Origin: Sutcliffiella horikoshii
Lineage (GTDB): Bacteria > Bacillota > Bacilli > Bacillales > Bacillaceae_I
DNA: 64,000 bases
Reading direction: 5' to 3'
Assembly (NCBI RefSeq): GCF_020524325.1
Contig: NZ_JAIVKY010000007.1
Span: forward strand, 496,001-560,000
Position numbers and translations under genes: made by a program. Under the pieces are notes generated by a model that did not search any database, was not told the DNA's origin, and saw only the letters and a program-made list of their open reading frames with translations. This document shows positions 1-7,874 of the stretch, piece after piece; position 1 is the stretch's first letter, and each line of letters opens with the position of its first letter.

Positions 1-657
1 GTTGAAGCATTACAAGCTGAGACGCTTGTGAATCCGGGCAGCTACTCTTTCGGTGTATTTGATAAGAAGAAAGGTAAGCAAGTAGAACGTCAACAATTTG
101 AAATCCAAAACCTTTCTGACAAAGCAAAAAAATACAACATGGAATTCTCTTTCAAAAATGAAGTAGGTAAACACGTGAAGGTAAGTACAAGTAAAAACCT
201 TCGTGTAAACCCTGGGAAGACTCAAAAAGTAAATGTGAATGTTCAAGTAAATGCGTCTAAACTTGAGCCTGGTTACTATGAAGGGCATCTAGTAGTAACA
301 GAAGGTGACACGGAAATCCAAGTTCCTACTATTCTATTTGTAGGCGAGCCGGATTATCCTCGTCTTACTCACTTTGGTGTTACACCATTAGGTAACAATG
401 AATTCGAATTCTATTCCTATCTACCAGGTGGAGCGGAAGAATACCAAGTTTGGGTTTACTCAGCTGACCTAAGCACATACCTTGGTGACGCTCTCTACGA
501 TGCAGATTTAGGAAAAGGCTACAACTATCATAATTGGGACGGAACGTTAGTGGATGGAACCGTTCTAGAACCAGGAAGCTACACAGTAGTCGGCTATGCA
601 GCCAAAAAAGGCGAATCCAACTACGTTATCAGTGAAGACCTCCTAACAATCGAATAA
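1..657 (+). CDS. C-terminal part of a secreted subtilisin-like protease (Vpr-like), 5' end outside window
   Basis: The reading frame is open from base 1 and ends at a TAA at 657, so only about the last 218 residues are present and the catalytic domain is not visible. The first half (residues 1-110) reads as a beta-rich Fn3-like domain of the kind that follows the protease domain in large S8 peptidases. The last 90 residues carry NWDGTLVDGTVLEPGSYTV, a FlgD-like Ig repeat signature. The start ALQAETLVNPGSYSFG fits the region behind the catalytic domain in Vpr-type minor extracellular proteases. A strong terminator follows. The family call rests on the C-terminal domains only; another multi-domain secreted protein is possible. 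Confidence 0.6.
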   Translation, partial: VEALQAETLVNPGSYSFGVFDKKKGKQVERQQFEIQNLSDKAKKYNMEFSFKNEVGKHVKVSTSKNLRVNPGKTQKVNVNVQVNASKLEPGYYEGHLVVTEGDTEIQVPTILFVGEPDYPRLTHFGVTPLGNNEFEFYSYLPGGAEEYQVWVYSADLSTYLGDALYDADLGKGYNYHNWDGTLVDGTVLEPGSYTVVGYAAKKGESNYVISEDLLTIE

Positions 658-1061
658 TAAGAATAACAATAAGGTGTTGTATTATAACCTTATAGTATTC
701 GACAGAACTTCAAAAACACCTTCGGGGGTCTGACCCCCGAAGGTGTTTTTTTTCTCTTTCTCCATAAAAATCGACAAATTTCATTCGACAGTTTTCTATG
801 TTTAGGAAAAATATACCTATGTTACCAACAATGACTTAGATTTGAAAAGAAACTGTAATAATAAAAACTCTTATTTTGTCGAAATAGATGATATAATAAA
901 AAAGTGAATTTATGCGGAAATTTTAGATAAATATACATATTGCAAATTTCATGTACTAGTCTTATAGAACTTCCGCAATTGCTTAATGAATATTTCTGAC
1001 TCATTTTTAGAATAGAGAAGAAATGCAATGATTCAAATCTTTGACCCAAACAGGTGATTAA
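658..1061. other. Intergenic region between the protease gene and ftsE
   Basis: It holds the terminator above and two TTCGACA-like motifs near 770-792. A TATAAT at 892-897 has no good -35 partner, and a ribosome binding site (AGGTGAT) precedes ftsE. I see no gene in it; the minus-strand frame across 822-1109 has no ribosome binding site or recognisable product. Confidence 0.5.
713..752 (+). terminator. Intrinsic terminator of the Vpr-like gene
   Basis: A perfect 15-bp stem (AACACCTTCGGGGGT and its complement) with a 3-base loop is followed by a run of T. Its upper stem is the GGGGTCTGACCCC palindrome that also occurs near 29165 and 52175. Confidence 0.9.
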
Positions 1062-1748
1062 ATGATTGAAATGCAAGACGTATTTAAGAAATACCCTAAC
1101 GGCGTACAAGCTGTGGATGGTATTAATATAAAAATAAAAGCAGGCGAATTTGTCTATGTAGTAGGTCCAAGTGGAGCCGGTAAATCTACGTTCATCAAGA
1201 TGATGTACAGAGAAGAAAAGCCCACAAGCGGAAATATTGTGATAGACGGAGTCAATCTTTCAAAACTGAAGGAAAACAAAGTACCTATACTTCGAAGAAG
1301 CATAGGAGTAGTATTTCAAGATTTCAAACTTCTACCTCAGCTAACAGTCTATGAAAATGTGGCCTTTGCCTTAGAAGTAATAGAAGAAAGTCCTAAAAAT
1401 ATAAAAAAACGTGTCATGGAAGTACTTGATCTTGTTAAGCTGAAGCACAAGGCACGTCATCTTCCAAATGAACTTTCAGGTGGAGAGCAGCAACGTATTT
1501 CGATTGCACGCTCGATAGTTAATAACCCGAAAGTAATGATTGCCGATGAGCCGACAGGTAACCTTGACCCTGACACCTCATGGGAAATTATGAACATCTT
1601 TGAAGAAATCAACGAAAAAGGTACGACGATAGTAATGGCCACGCATAACCGCGAGATTGTAAACACAATCAAGAAGCGTGTAATTGCAATTGAAAATGGG
1701 AAGATCGCGCGTGACCAAGCAGAGGGGGACTACGGTTATGAAGCCTAG
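1062..1748 (+). CDS. ftsE: Cell division ABC transporter ATP-binding protein FtsE
   Basis: FtsE is the cytoplasmic ATPase of the FtsEX complex, which uses ATP to switch on an extracellular peptidoglycan hydrolase rather than to move a substrate. The 228 residues show Walker A GPSGAGKST at 35-43, the Q-loop at Q86, the signature LSGGEQQ at 138-144 and Walker B VMIADE at 158-163. AGGTGAT lies just before the ATG. The ftsX start overlaps the end of ftsE, so the two are translationally coupled. Length and motifs match B. subtilis FtsE. Confidence 0.97.
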   Translation: MIEMQDVFKKYPNGVQAVDGINIKIKAGEFVYVVGPSGAGKSTFIKMMYREEKPTSGNIVIDGVNLSKLKENKVPILRRSIGVVFQDFKLLPQLTVYENVAFALEVIEESPKNIKKRVMEVLDLVKLKHKARHLPNELSGGEQQRISIARSIVNNPKVMIADEPTGNLDPDTSWEIMNIFEEINEKGTTIVMATHNREIVNTIKKRVIAIENGKIARDQAEGDYGYEA

Positions 1749-2631
1749 AACTCTACTGCGACACTTTAAGGAAAGCTTTAAAAGCTTAGCGCGTAATGGC
1801 TGGATGACATTTGCATCCGTCAGTGCTGTAACAGTTACCCTCCTATTGGTTGGTGTATTCTTGGTACTAATGATGAACTTAAACAATGTCGCATCAGAAA
1901 TTGAAAGTGATGTCGAGATTAGAGTACACATTGACTTGACGGCCACTAAAGAAGATCAAGAAGTGTTGAAACAACAGATACAAAATATATCTGAAGTGGA
2001 AACAATCGAATTTTCTTCTAAAGAGGAAGAGTTGAAAGGCCTGGTGGATAGTTTTGGTGAGGACGGCGGAGCATTTGAGCTGTTTGAACAAAATAATCCA
2101 TTATATGATGTTTTCATCATCAAGACAGCAACACCACAAGAAACCATTACAGCAGCCAAGAAAATTGACGAGCTGGAATTTACACATAAAGTTATCTACG
2201 GTGCAGAAACGGTGGAAAGATTATTCAAAGTGTTTGAGATTGCAAGAAACGTTGGACTTGCTCTAATCCTTGGACTAGTATTCACGGCAATGTTCCTAAT
2301 TTCCAACACAATCAAAATTACCATCTTTGCCCGCAGAAAAGAAATTGAGATCATGAAATTGGTTGGAGCAACAAACTGGTTCATCCGTTGGCCATTCTTC
2401 TTAGAAGGTTTATGGTTAGGAATACTCGGTTCTTTCGTTCCGATTGGTATTATCCTAACATCTTATTATTATCTAATAGATCTTGTTCAACCAAGAATTC
2501 AAGGTACATTTATCCAACTGCTTCCATTTTACCCGTTCGCATTCCAAGTTATCGGAATTTTAGTTGCGATTGGTGCGTTTATCGGAATGTGGGGAAGCAT
2601 GATGTCTGTTCGAAAGTTCCTACGAGTTTAA
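1738..2631 (+). CDS. ftsX: Cell division permease-like protein FtsX
   Basis: FtsX is the membrane half of FtsEX and passes the ATPase state to a wall hydrolase outside the cell. I chose the ATG at 1738, preceded by GAGGGGGA and overlapping ftsE by 11 bases, which gives 297 residues, the usual length. A first membrane segment (about residues 22-45) is followed by an extracellular loop of about 130 residues, the sensor and partner-binding region. Three more membrane segments follow in the C-terminal half, with the FtsX-type stretch RRKEIEIMKLVGATNWFIRW on the cytoplasmic side. A longer in-frame start at 1684 lies inside ftsE and lacks a ribosome binding site. Confidence 0.96.
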   Translation: MKPRTLLRHFKESFKSLARNGWMTFASVSAVTVTLLLVGVFLVLMMNLNNVASEIESDVEIRVHIDLTATKEDQEVLKQQIQNISEVETIEFSSKEEELKGLVDSFGEDGGAFELFEQNNPLYDVFIIKTATPQETITAAKKIDELEFTHKVIYGAETVERLFKVFEIARNVGLALILGLVFTAMFLISNTIKITIFARRKEIEIMKLVGATNWFIRWPFFLEGLWLGILGSFVPIGIILTSYYYLIDLVQPRIQGTFIQLLPFYPFAFQVIGILVAIGAFIGMWGSMMSVRKFLRV

Positions 2632-2736
2632 GAGATTGCTATAGTTGTAATACCCGCTTAAAAAATACAGAAAACCTGATGGGAACAACCAATTTGTTCC
2701 TGTTGGGATACATAAGAGTTTAGGGGGAAGTAAGGG

Positions 2737-4080
2737 ATGAGAAGAAAGATTGGTACAATCGCTATTGCTGCAGTCATTGGCTTTTCCGGATTCTTCGCTT
2801 CGGGACTATCTGAAAAAGCTTTTGCAAATGAGATGCAACAAAGGCTGAATGAAGTGAAAGATCAACAATCATCAAATGAATCTACGAGAAATGAGAAACA
2901 AAATGAGGTTAGTCAACTTCAGGCGGAGCAAGCGGAAATAAGAGCAGAAGTTGAACGCCTGGATAAAGCGGTAGCAGAAACGAAAAATAAAATCAGCTCT
3001 AAAAAAGAAGAGATAGACACAACTCGTAAAGAGATTGAAAAACTTAAACAAGAAATTGAAGTACTAAAAGAGCGTATTGCTAAAAGAAATGAGCTTCTAG
3101 AAGATCGCGCTCGTTCCTTCCAACAAGGTGGAGGAGCCGTGAACTACTTAGACGTATTATTAGGTGCACAAAGCTTTGGAGATTTTCTGGACCGCGTTGG
3201 CGCGGTAGCAACAATTGTTCAAGCCGATCGTGATATTCTACAAGCTCATCAAAATGACATGGAAGAACTAGAAGCAAAAGAACTAGAAATGCGTGAGCAG
3301 CTAGCTTCATTAGAACAACAACTAGTCGATTTAGAGAACATGGAAGTTCAACTTAAAAGTCAAATTGCTGAAAAAGACAAGCTTTTAGCTGAATTGAAGA
3401 AAAAAGAAAAAGAAACGATGCACGAACTTCATGAACTTGAAAATGAAGCGGAAGTATTAGCTTCTCAGGAAAAAGCAATCCGTGCTGAAATTAAAGCAGC
3501 AGAAGAGCGCGCTAAACGTGAAGCAGAAGAACGTGCTAGACAAGAGGCAGAAAGAAAACGCCTTGAAGAGCAACGCAAAAGAGAACACGAAGCAGCTGTT
3601 GCAGCAGCAAAGGCTAAAGGAGAGCCTGAACCAAAACCTGAACATGTTACTTCACCGCCACCACCAGTTTCATCCGGATCTTGGACAAGACCGACAACAG
3701 GTAGTGTAACATCTGGTTTCGGTACACGTTGGGGCTCCCAGCACTATGGAATCGATGTTGGGAAAAACGGAAGAAGCGGAAATGTACCTGTCGTAGCAGC
3801 AGGTAGCGGAACAGTATTCCAGGCTTACTATTCCAGCTCTTATGGTAATGTAGTTTTCATCACACACTACATTGATGGTCAAACTTGGACAACTGTTTAT
3901 GCTCACTTGGAAAGCTTGGGAGTAAGTGCAGGACAATCCGTATCTAAAGGTCAATTCATCGGTAACATGGGGAACACTGGATTCTCAACTGGTCCTCACT
4001 TACACTTTGAATTGCATAAAGGTTCTTGGAATGGATCTAAATCTAATGCAGTGAACCCTGCGTCTTATATCAACTTTTAA
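2737..4080 (+). CDS. Secreted coiled-coil M23 peptidoglycan hydrolase, likely FtsEX partner
   Basis: This 447-residue protein has a signal peptide ending at AFA (residue 30) and a long charged coiled coil (about 31-285) of the EnvC/PcsB/CwlO N-terminal type. A proline-rich linker follows, then a C-terminal LytM/M23 domain. The zinc and catalytic residues look intact: H336 and D340 in HYGID, H390 in YAHL, and H421/H423 in HLHFELH. An intact metal site suggests it cuts peptide cross-links itself, unlike the degenerate activator EnvC. It lies 105 bases behind ftsX with a good ribosome binding site (AGGGGGA). A coiled coil plus the FtsEX neighbourhood is typical of hydrolases controlled by FtsEX. 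In B. subtilis the FtsEX partner is CwlO, an NlpC/P60 enzyme, so partnership here is inferred. Confidence 0.88.
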   Translation: MRRKIGTIAIAAVIGFSGFFASGLSEKAFANEMQQRLNEVKDQQSSNESTRNEKQNEVSQLQAEQAEIRAEVERLDKAVAETKNKISSKKEEIDTTRKEIEKLKQEIEVLKERIAKRNELLEDRARSFQQGGGAVNYLDVLLGAQSFGDFLDRVGAVATIVQADRDILQAHQNDMEELEAKELEMREQLASLEQQLVDLENMEVQLKSQIAEKDKLLAELKKKEKETMHELHELENEAEVLASQEKAIRAEIKAAEERAKREAEERARQEAERKRLEEQRKREHEAAVAAAKAKGEPEPKPEHVTSPPPPVSSGSWTRPTTGSVTSGFGTRWGSQHYGIDVGKNGRSGNVPVVAAGSGTVFQAYYSSSYGNVVFITHYIDGQTWTTVYAHLESLGVSAGQSVSKGQFIGNMGNTGFSTGPHLHFELHKGSWNGSKSNAVNPASYINF

Positions 4081-4089
4081 TTTTTAGCC

Positions 4090-4134
4090 AACACAATCTC
4101 GCTGTTAGTAAAGGCGGCGGGGTTGTGTTTTTTT
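4090..4134 (+). terminator. Intrinsic terminator after the M23 hydrolase gene
   Basis: AACACAATCTCGCTG pairs with CGGCGGGGTTGTGTT over 15 positions, with several G-T pairs, and is followed by a T-tract. Confidence 0.8.
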
Positions 4135-4202
4135 CTGCTTTCCTTTACTTTTCCTGATTCCATCACATAATATGTCCACCTATCACATATACTTAAACTA
4201 TA

Positions 4203-4240
4203 AAAGGCATTGCACTTCCCGTGTGATGCCTTTTGCTTCA
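4203..4240 (+). terminator. Second hairpin in the M23-ctpB gap
   Basis: AAAGGCATTGCAC pairs with GTGTGATGCCTTT (13 positions, two G-T) around a short loop, with TTTT at the 3' foot. The rest of the 4081-4400 gap holds no gene; an extended -10 lies near 4342. Confidence 0.5.
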
Positions 4241-4341
4241 GGAACGAAGAAACTGGCAAGTGGGACAGGCTTTCTAAGAACACGTCCCCCACACTGTAGC
4301 CACTTACATAAGTTTTAATAATTTTCAACCAACGCCGGCTA

Positions 4342-4350
4342 TGGTACAAT
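4342..4350 (+). promoter_or_regulatory. Possible promoter (extended -10) of ctpB
   Basis: TGGTACAAT gives a TGn-TACAAT extended -10, about 50 bases before the ctpB start. The -35 (TTTTCA, 17 bases upstream) is weak. Confidence 0.35.
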
Positions 4351-4400
4351 TGCGTCATATCTATCGTTCGGTACGGGGTATAGGATGAGGAGGAGCTTTC

Positions 4401-5879
4401 ATGAATCGCAAAATTGTTACAGTATTAATGGTTGTATCAGTTCTAGTTGGAGCGGCGGGAATGTATGCAGGGTTACAATGGTTCGGGCATGGACCGGCTG
4501 CAGCGGTACCTTCCGTGCAAAATCCTCTCACTGATAACACAGAGCAAGCTGCACCACAGGAATCGCCGAAAAAAACGGCGGCACAGATGGAAAAGATTCA
4601 ACAAGCATATGAAATCATTTCTTCCCGCTATGTGGAGGAAACAGAATCAGAAAAACTGATTGAAGGCGCCATACAAGGGATGGTCAATACGTTGGAAGAT
4701 CCATACTCCGTGTATATGGATAAAGATACGGCAGAGCAATTCACACAGTCGCTCGAATCTTCTTTTGAAGGAATTGGGGCAGAGGTCGGCATGCAGAACG
4801 GGAAAGTGACCATTGTGTCTCCATTCCGTGGTTCTCCGGCTGAAAAGGCTGGACTGCAACCAAATGACCAAATCCTTAAAGTGGATGACCAGGACATAGA
4901 AGGCTTAGATTTATACGAAGCAGTACTTAAAATCCGTGGGGAGAAAGGGACTGTTGTAACACTTGAAATCCAGCGTCCCGGCGTTCAGGAACCGTTCAAT
5001 GTAGAAGTGACACGTGATACGATTCCGATTGAAACGGTGTATTCTGAAACAATTGAACAGGATGGAAAGAAAGTTGGGTACATCCAGATTACTTCTTTCT
5101 CACAAGATACCGGGAAAGACTTTCAAGAGCAATTAGCAGCACTGGAAGAGCAAAACATTGATGGCTTAGTGGTCGATGTTCGCGGTAACCCAGGAGGCCT
5201 TTTAGATCAAGTTCAGATCATTGCTGCTGAGCTTGTCACGAAGGAAAAGCCATATGTTCAGATTGAGCAGCGCAATGGCGAAAAGCAGCGTTTCTTCTCT
5301 TCTTTAACGGAGAAAAAGCCTTATGAAATTGTGACTTTAATTGATAAAGGAAGTGCGTCAGCATCTGAAATTTTAGCAGGTGCTTTAAAAGAAGCGGGCA
5401 ACTATGAAGTGATAGGGGATGCTTCATTTGGTAAGGGAACCGTTCAACAAGCGTTAGAACTTGGTGATGGAAGTAACCTGAAGTTGACCCTTTATAAGTG
5501 GTTGACACCTGATGGGAACTGGATCCATAACGATGGAGTGGAGCCAACAATTCCTGTTAAGCAGCCGGACTACTTCTATGCGAATCCAATCAGCATGGAA
5601 GAAGATGAAGAGCTGGCGCTGGATACAAATAGTGAAAAAGTAAAGAACGTACAAGTGATGCTGAAAGGTCTTGGCTTTGATCCAGGACGTGAAGATGGGT
5701 ATTTTAGTAAGGAAACGGAAGATGCCGTGAAATCTTTCCAAGCTGAAAACGACTTATCCAATTCTGGAAAAGTTGACAGCCAGACAGCAGAACAGCTGCA
5801 AGCGCAATTGCTTGAAGCAGTACGTGCGAAAGAGAATGATGTACAACTGAAAGAAGCAATCAAAACATTGCTGAAATAA
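4401..5879 (+). CDS. ctpB: Carboxy-terminal processing serine protease (S41), CtpB-like
   Basis: A 492-residue S41 protease with an N-terminal signal anchor (about 5-28), a PDZ domain (about 115-200), the S41 catalytic core and a C-terminal PG_binding_1 domain (about 413-470). Ser320 in GSASASEI, Lys345 in FGKG and Gln349 keep the 25-residue Ser-Lys spacing of the family, so it should be active. AGGAGGAGC precedes the ATG. In B. subtilis CtpB acts between the spore membranes and cleaves SpoIVFA to help activate sigma-K, with PDZ gating of the active site. The ftsEX-ctpB-minJ neighbourhood matches the same locus. The exact substrate here is inferred from the family. Confidence 0.93.
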   Translation: MNRKIVTVLMVVSVLVGAAGMYAGLQWFGHGPAAAVPSVQNPLTDNTEQAAPQESPKKTAAQMEKIQQAYEIISSRYVEETESEKLIEGAIQGMVNTLEDPYSVYMDKDTAEQFTQSLESSFEGIGAEVGMQNGKVTIVSPFRGSPAEKAGLQPNDQILKVDDQDIEGLDLYEAVLKIRGEKGTVVTLEIQRPGVQEPFNVEVTRDTIPIETVYSETIEQDGKKVGYIQITSFSQDTGKDFQEQLAALEEQNIDGLVVDVRGNPGGLLDQVQIIAAELVTKEKPYVQIEQRNGEKQRFFSSLTEKKPYEIVTLIDKGSASASEILAGALKEAGNYEVIGDASFGKGTVQQALELGDGSNLKLTLYKWLTPDGNWIHNDGVEPTIPVKQPDYFYANPISMEEDEELALDTNSEKVKNVQVMLKGLGFDPGREDGYFSKETEDAVKSFQAENDLSNSGKVDSQTAEQLQAQLLEAVRAKENDVQLKEAIKTLLK

Positions 5880-6004
5880 ATGGCTGTTTTCGTAAACTTT
5901 GTTGATTTTTCGTAGGTTTAAATCAACCGTTATATTCCTTACTGTCGTGCTCTTTTCTCTGCTATACTAAAAATACTACACGCTTATTTTAGAGTATGTA
6001 AACT

Positions 6005-6032
6005 GTAAAAAGTCCAATTGCAGACTTTTTAC
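6005..6032 (+). terminator. Hairpin after ctpB
   Basis: GTAAAAAGTC and GACTTTTTAC form a perfect 10-bp stem with an 8-base loop. No T-run follows, so it may act as a stability element rather than a terminator. Confidence 0.45.
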
Positions 6033-6080
6033 TAGTGAATAACAACACACTTTGAGAAAAGAGCCAAATAAATTAACACA

Positions 6081-6114
6081 GTCAGCTTCCACTATGGTGG
6101 GAGCTGACTTTTTT
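6081..6114 (+). terminator. Intrinsic terminator before minJ
   Basis: GTCAGCTTCCAC pairs with GTGGGAGCTGAC (one G-T pair), followed by TTTTTTG. It closes the ctpB unit 45 bases before minJ. Confidence 0.85.
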
Positions 6115-6161
6115 GTGGTAAAATAAAAGAAAAGTTTGTATGTTTAGGCGGTGATCGGGTG

Positions 6162-7358
6162 ATGGATTCATGGTTTTGGGAATTGTTGATAGGAGTGGGA
6201 CGCCTTTTCATCCACCCTGTCCTTTATGTAACCTTAGCCGTTGCAGTAGTATTAGGATATTTTCGCGTCAAAAGAGAACGCCATGACTTTCATATACGAG
6301 TGGAATACGGCCTGACAGAGTTTCAAAAGGCTTGTAAGAGTCTTTTTGTGGGACTTGCTTTATCTGTGCTGACAATTGGTTTAGGAGTGATCATTCCGTT
6401 TGGGACGATTGTGCTTCTCAGTTTATTCAGCATCATTTTTACCCTTTTCATTAAGCCTAGATGGCTCTCGACTGCCTACATATTCGGTTTTACTATTTTG
6501 GCAGTTGTGCTTGTTCCAAGATTGGAAACGGGTATCACCATTATTCAGCGCCTGGCTGAATCTGTAGAAGCAACACATTTACCGACACTTGCCATACTGA
6601 TGGGGATACTCATGGTTGCTGAAGGTATGTTCGTTTGGAAGCAGGCACCTGCAAAGACCTCTCCACAGCTTCAGAAAAGTAAGCGCGGGTTGCCTGTTGG
6701 CACACATGTTGTCCAGCGAGTGTGGATTCTTCCGTTATTCTTATTTGTGCCTGTTGGTTCGGGGGGAATTGAGACAAGCTTTGATTGGTGGCCTGTCCTG
6801 CAAATGGGAGAACACACGCTTTCCTTGTGGCTTGTTCCATTCAGCATGGGTTATTATCAACGACTAAAAGCAAGCTTACCGCTTGATGCTATCCCGATTG
6901 TTGGTAGACAATTGGTTCTGCTTGCCGTTGTTATATTAATGACCGGAACTGGAAGCCTTTGGTGGGAAAATGCCGCCATCCTTGCAGCAGTCTTTGCTGT
7001 AGTAGGTAGAGAATGGCTGAATTATAGAGCCAAAACAGAGGACGAGAAGCACCAACCGATCTTTGTTCAACGTGATAAAGGACTCGTCATTCTTGGGGTG
7101 ATTCCGGACAGTCCAGCTGAAAAAATGAATCTTCAAATTGGAGAGGTCATCACAAAAGTGAACAATATACCGGTAAATACCGTTTCAAATTTTTACGAAG
7201 CACTTCAACAAAACAGGGCTTTTTGCAAACTGCAAGTCGTTGATGCAAACGGTGAAACACGTTTTTCTCAATCTGCGTTATACGAAGGGGATCACCATGA
7301 ATTGGGGCTCTTGTTCGTACAGGTGGGGAAGAAGTGGAAGCAGACAGAAGCGGTGTAA
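6162..7358 (+). CDS. minJ: Cell division topological determinant MinJ
   Basis: MinJ bridges DivIVA and MinD at the poles and septum to stop repeated division near old division sites. About 398 residues, close to the B. subtilis length, with several hydrophobic helices in the first 300 residues and a cytoplasmic PDZ domain near residues 305-385 (KGLVILGVIPDSPAEKMNL). I chose the ATG at 6162 behind AGGCGGTGAT; a GTG at 6159 would add one residue. It follows ctpB as in B. subtilis and is closed by a strong terminator. Confidence 0.88.
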   Translation: MDSWFWELLIGVGRLFIHPVLYVTLAVAVVLGYFRVKRERHDFHIRVEYGLTEFQKACKSLFVGLALSVLTIGLGVIIPFGTIVLLSLFSIIFTLFIKPRWLSTAYIFGFTILAVVLVPRLETGITIIQRLAESVEATHLPTLAILMGILMVAEGMFVWKQAPAKTSPQLQKSKRGLPVGTHVVQRVWILPLFLFVPVGSGGIETSFDWWPVLQMGEHTLSLWLVPFSMGYYQRLKASLPLDAIPIVGRQLVLLAVVILMTGTGSLWWENAAILAAVFAVVGREWLNYRAKTEDEKHQPIFVQRDKGLVILGVIPDSPAEKMNLQIGEVITKVNNIPVNTVSNFYEALQQNRAFCKLQVVDANGETRFSQSALYEGDHHELGLLFVQVGKKWKQTEAV

Positions 7359-7378
7359 TCTAAATTCGAACACACTTT

Positions 7379-7412
7379 AGAGAAACGAATTATTCGTTTC
7401 TCTATTTTTTAT
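7379..7412 (+). terminator. Intrinsic terminator of minJ
   Basis: AGAGAAACGAA pairs perfectly with TTCGTTTCTCT around a 3-base loop, followed by ATTTTTT. Confidence 0.9.
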
Positions 7413-7477
7413 ACTAAAATAAAGAACTAATTCAATGAATACGTGACTCAGTGGGGGTAAATACCATCAAAGAGTGG

Positions 7478-7507
7478 TTGACCTTTTAAAAAGCGGTATG
7501 CTAAAAT
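7478..7507 (+). promoter_or_regulatory. Sigma-A promoter of the ACP-ligase-MBOAT-SGNH operon
   Basis: TTGACC (7478-7483) and TAAAAT (7502-7507) are 18 bases apart, with a TGn extension just before the -10. It lies about 120 bases before the first gene and behind the minJ terminator, so the four-gene cassette has its own transcription start. Confidence 0.7.
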
Positions 7508-7625
7508 TTTATGTGCAATTGATTATTATTATCAATAAGTATGGAGAATTTACTATCTTAATAAAATATGAATGTAGTAACCAAGATCTTCACAGAGGTG
7601 TGAAGGATAGAAAGGGTGTAAATAT

Positions 7626-7874
7626 ATGAAAAATATAGAGAAATATAAAAATGCATTTATCGATGCGCTGGACATAGAGGAAAATGATATAAATGAAGAT
7701 TTAGCACTTGGAGCAGTTAGAGAGTGGGATTCAATTGGACATATGGCCCTCATTTCTGAGATGGAGGATGTTTTTGATGTCTCAATAGATTCAGAATGGA
7801 TTACAGAGTTCAACTCTTACCTATCAGGAATTGAGTTATTGAAACGTTTAGGTGTGGACTTTATTAATGAATAG
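7626..7874 (+). CDS. Stand-alone acyl carrier protein (DltC-like)
   Basis: The 82 residues have the four-helix carrier protein pattern with the attachment site EWDSIGHM; Ser36 would take 4'-phosphopantetheine. It is acidic, as carrier proteins are. GAAAGGGTG precedes the ATG. The next gene, an AMP-forming ligase, starts inside its last codons, so the ligase most likely loads this carrier. In the Dlt system DltC carries D-alanine from DltA to the MBOAT protein DltB. The acyl group here is unknown, so I give no symbol. Confidence 0.88.
   Translation: MKNIEKYKNAFIDALDIEENDINEDLALGAVREWDSIGHMALISEMEDVFDVSIDSEWITEFNSYLSGIELLKRLGVDFINE

Noticed and set aside
822-1109. Minus-strand 95-codon frame upstream of ftsE
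   Set aside because: It has no ribosome binding site, overlaps the ftsE start, and its product is low-complexity without a recognisable pattern.
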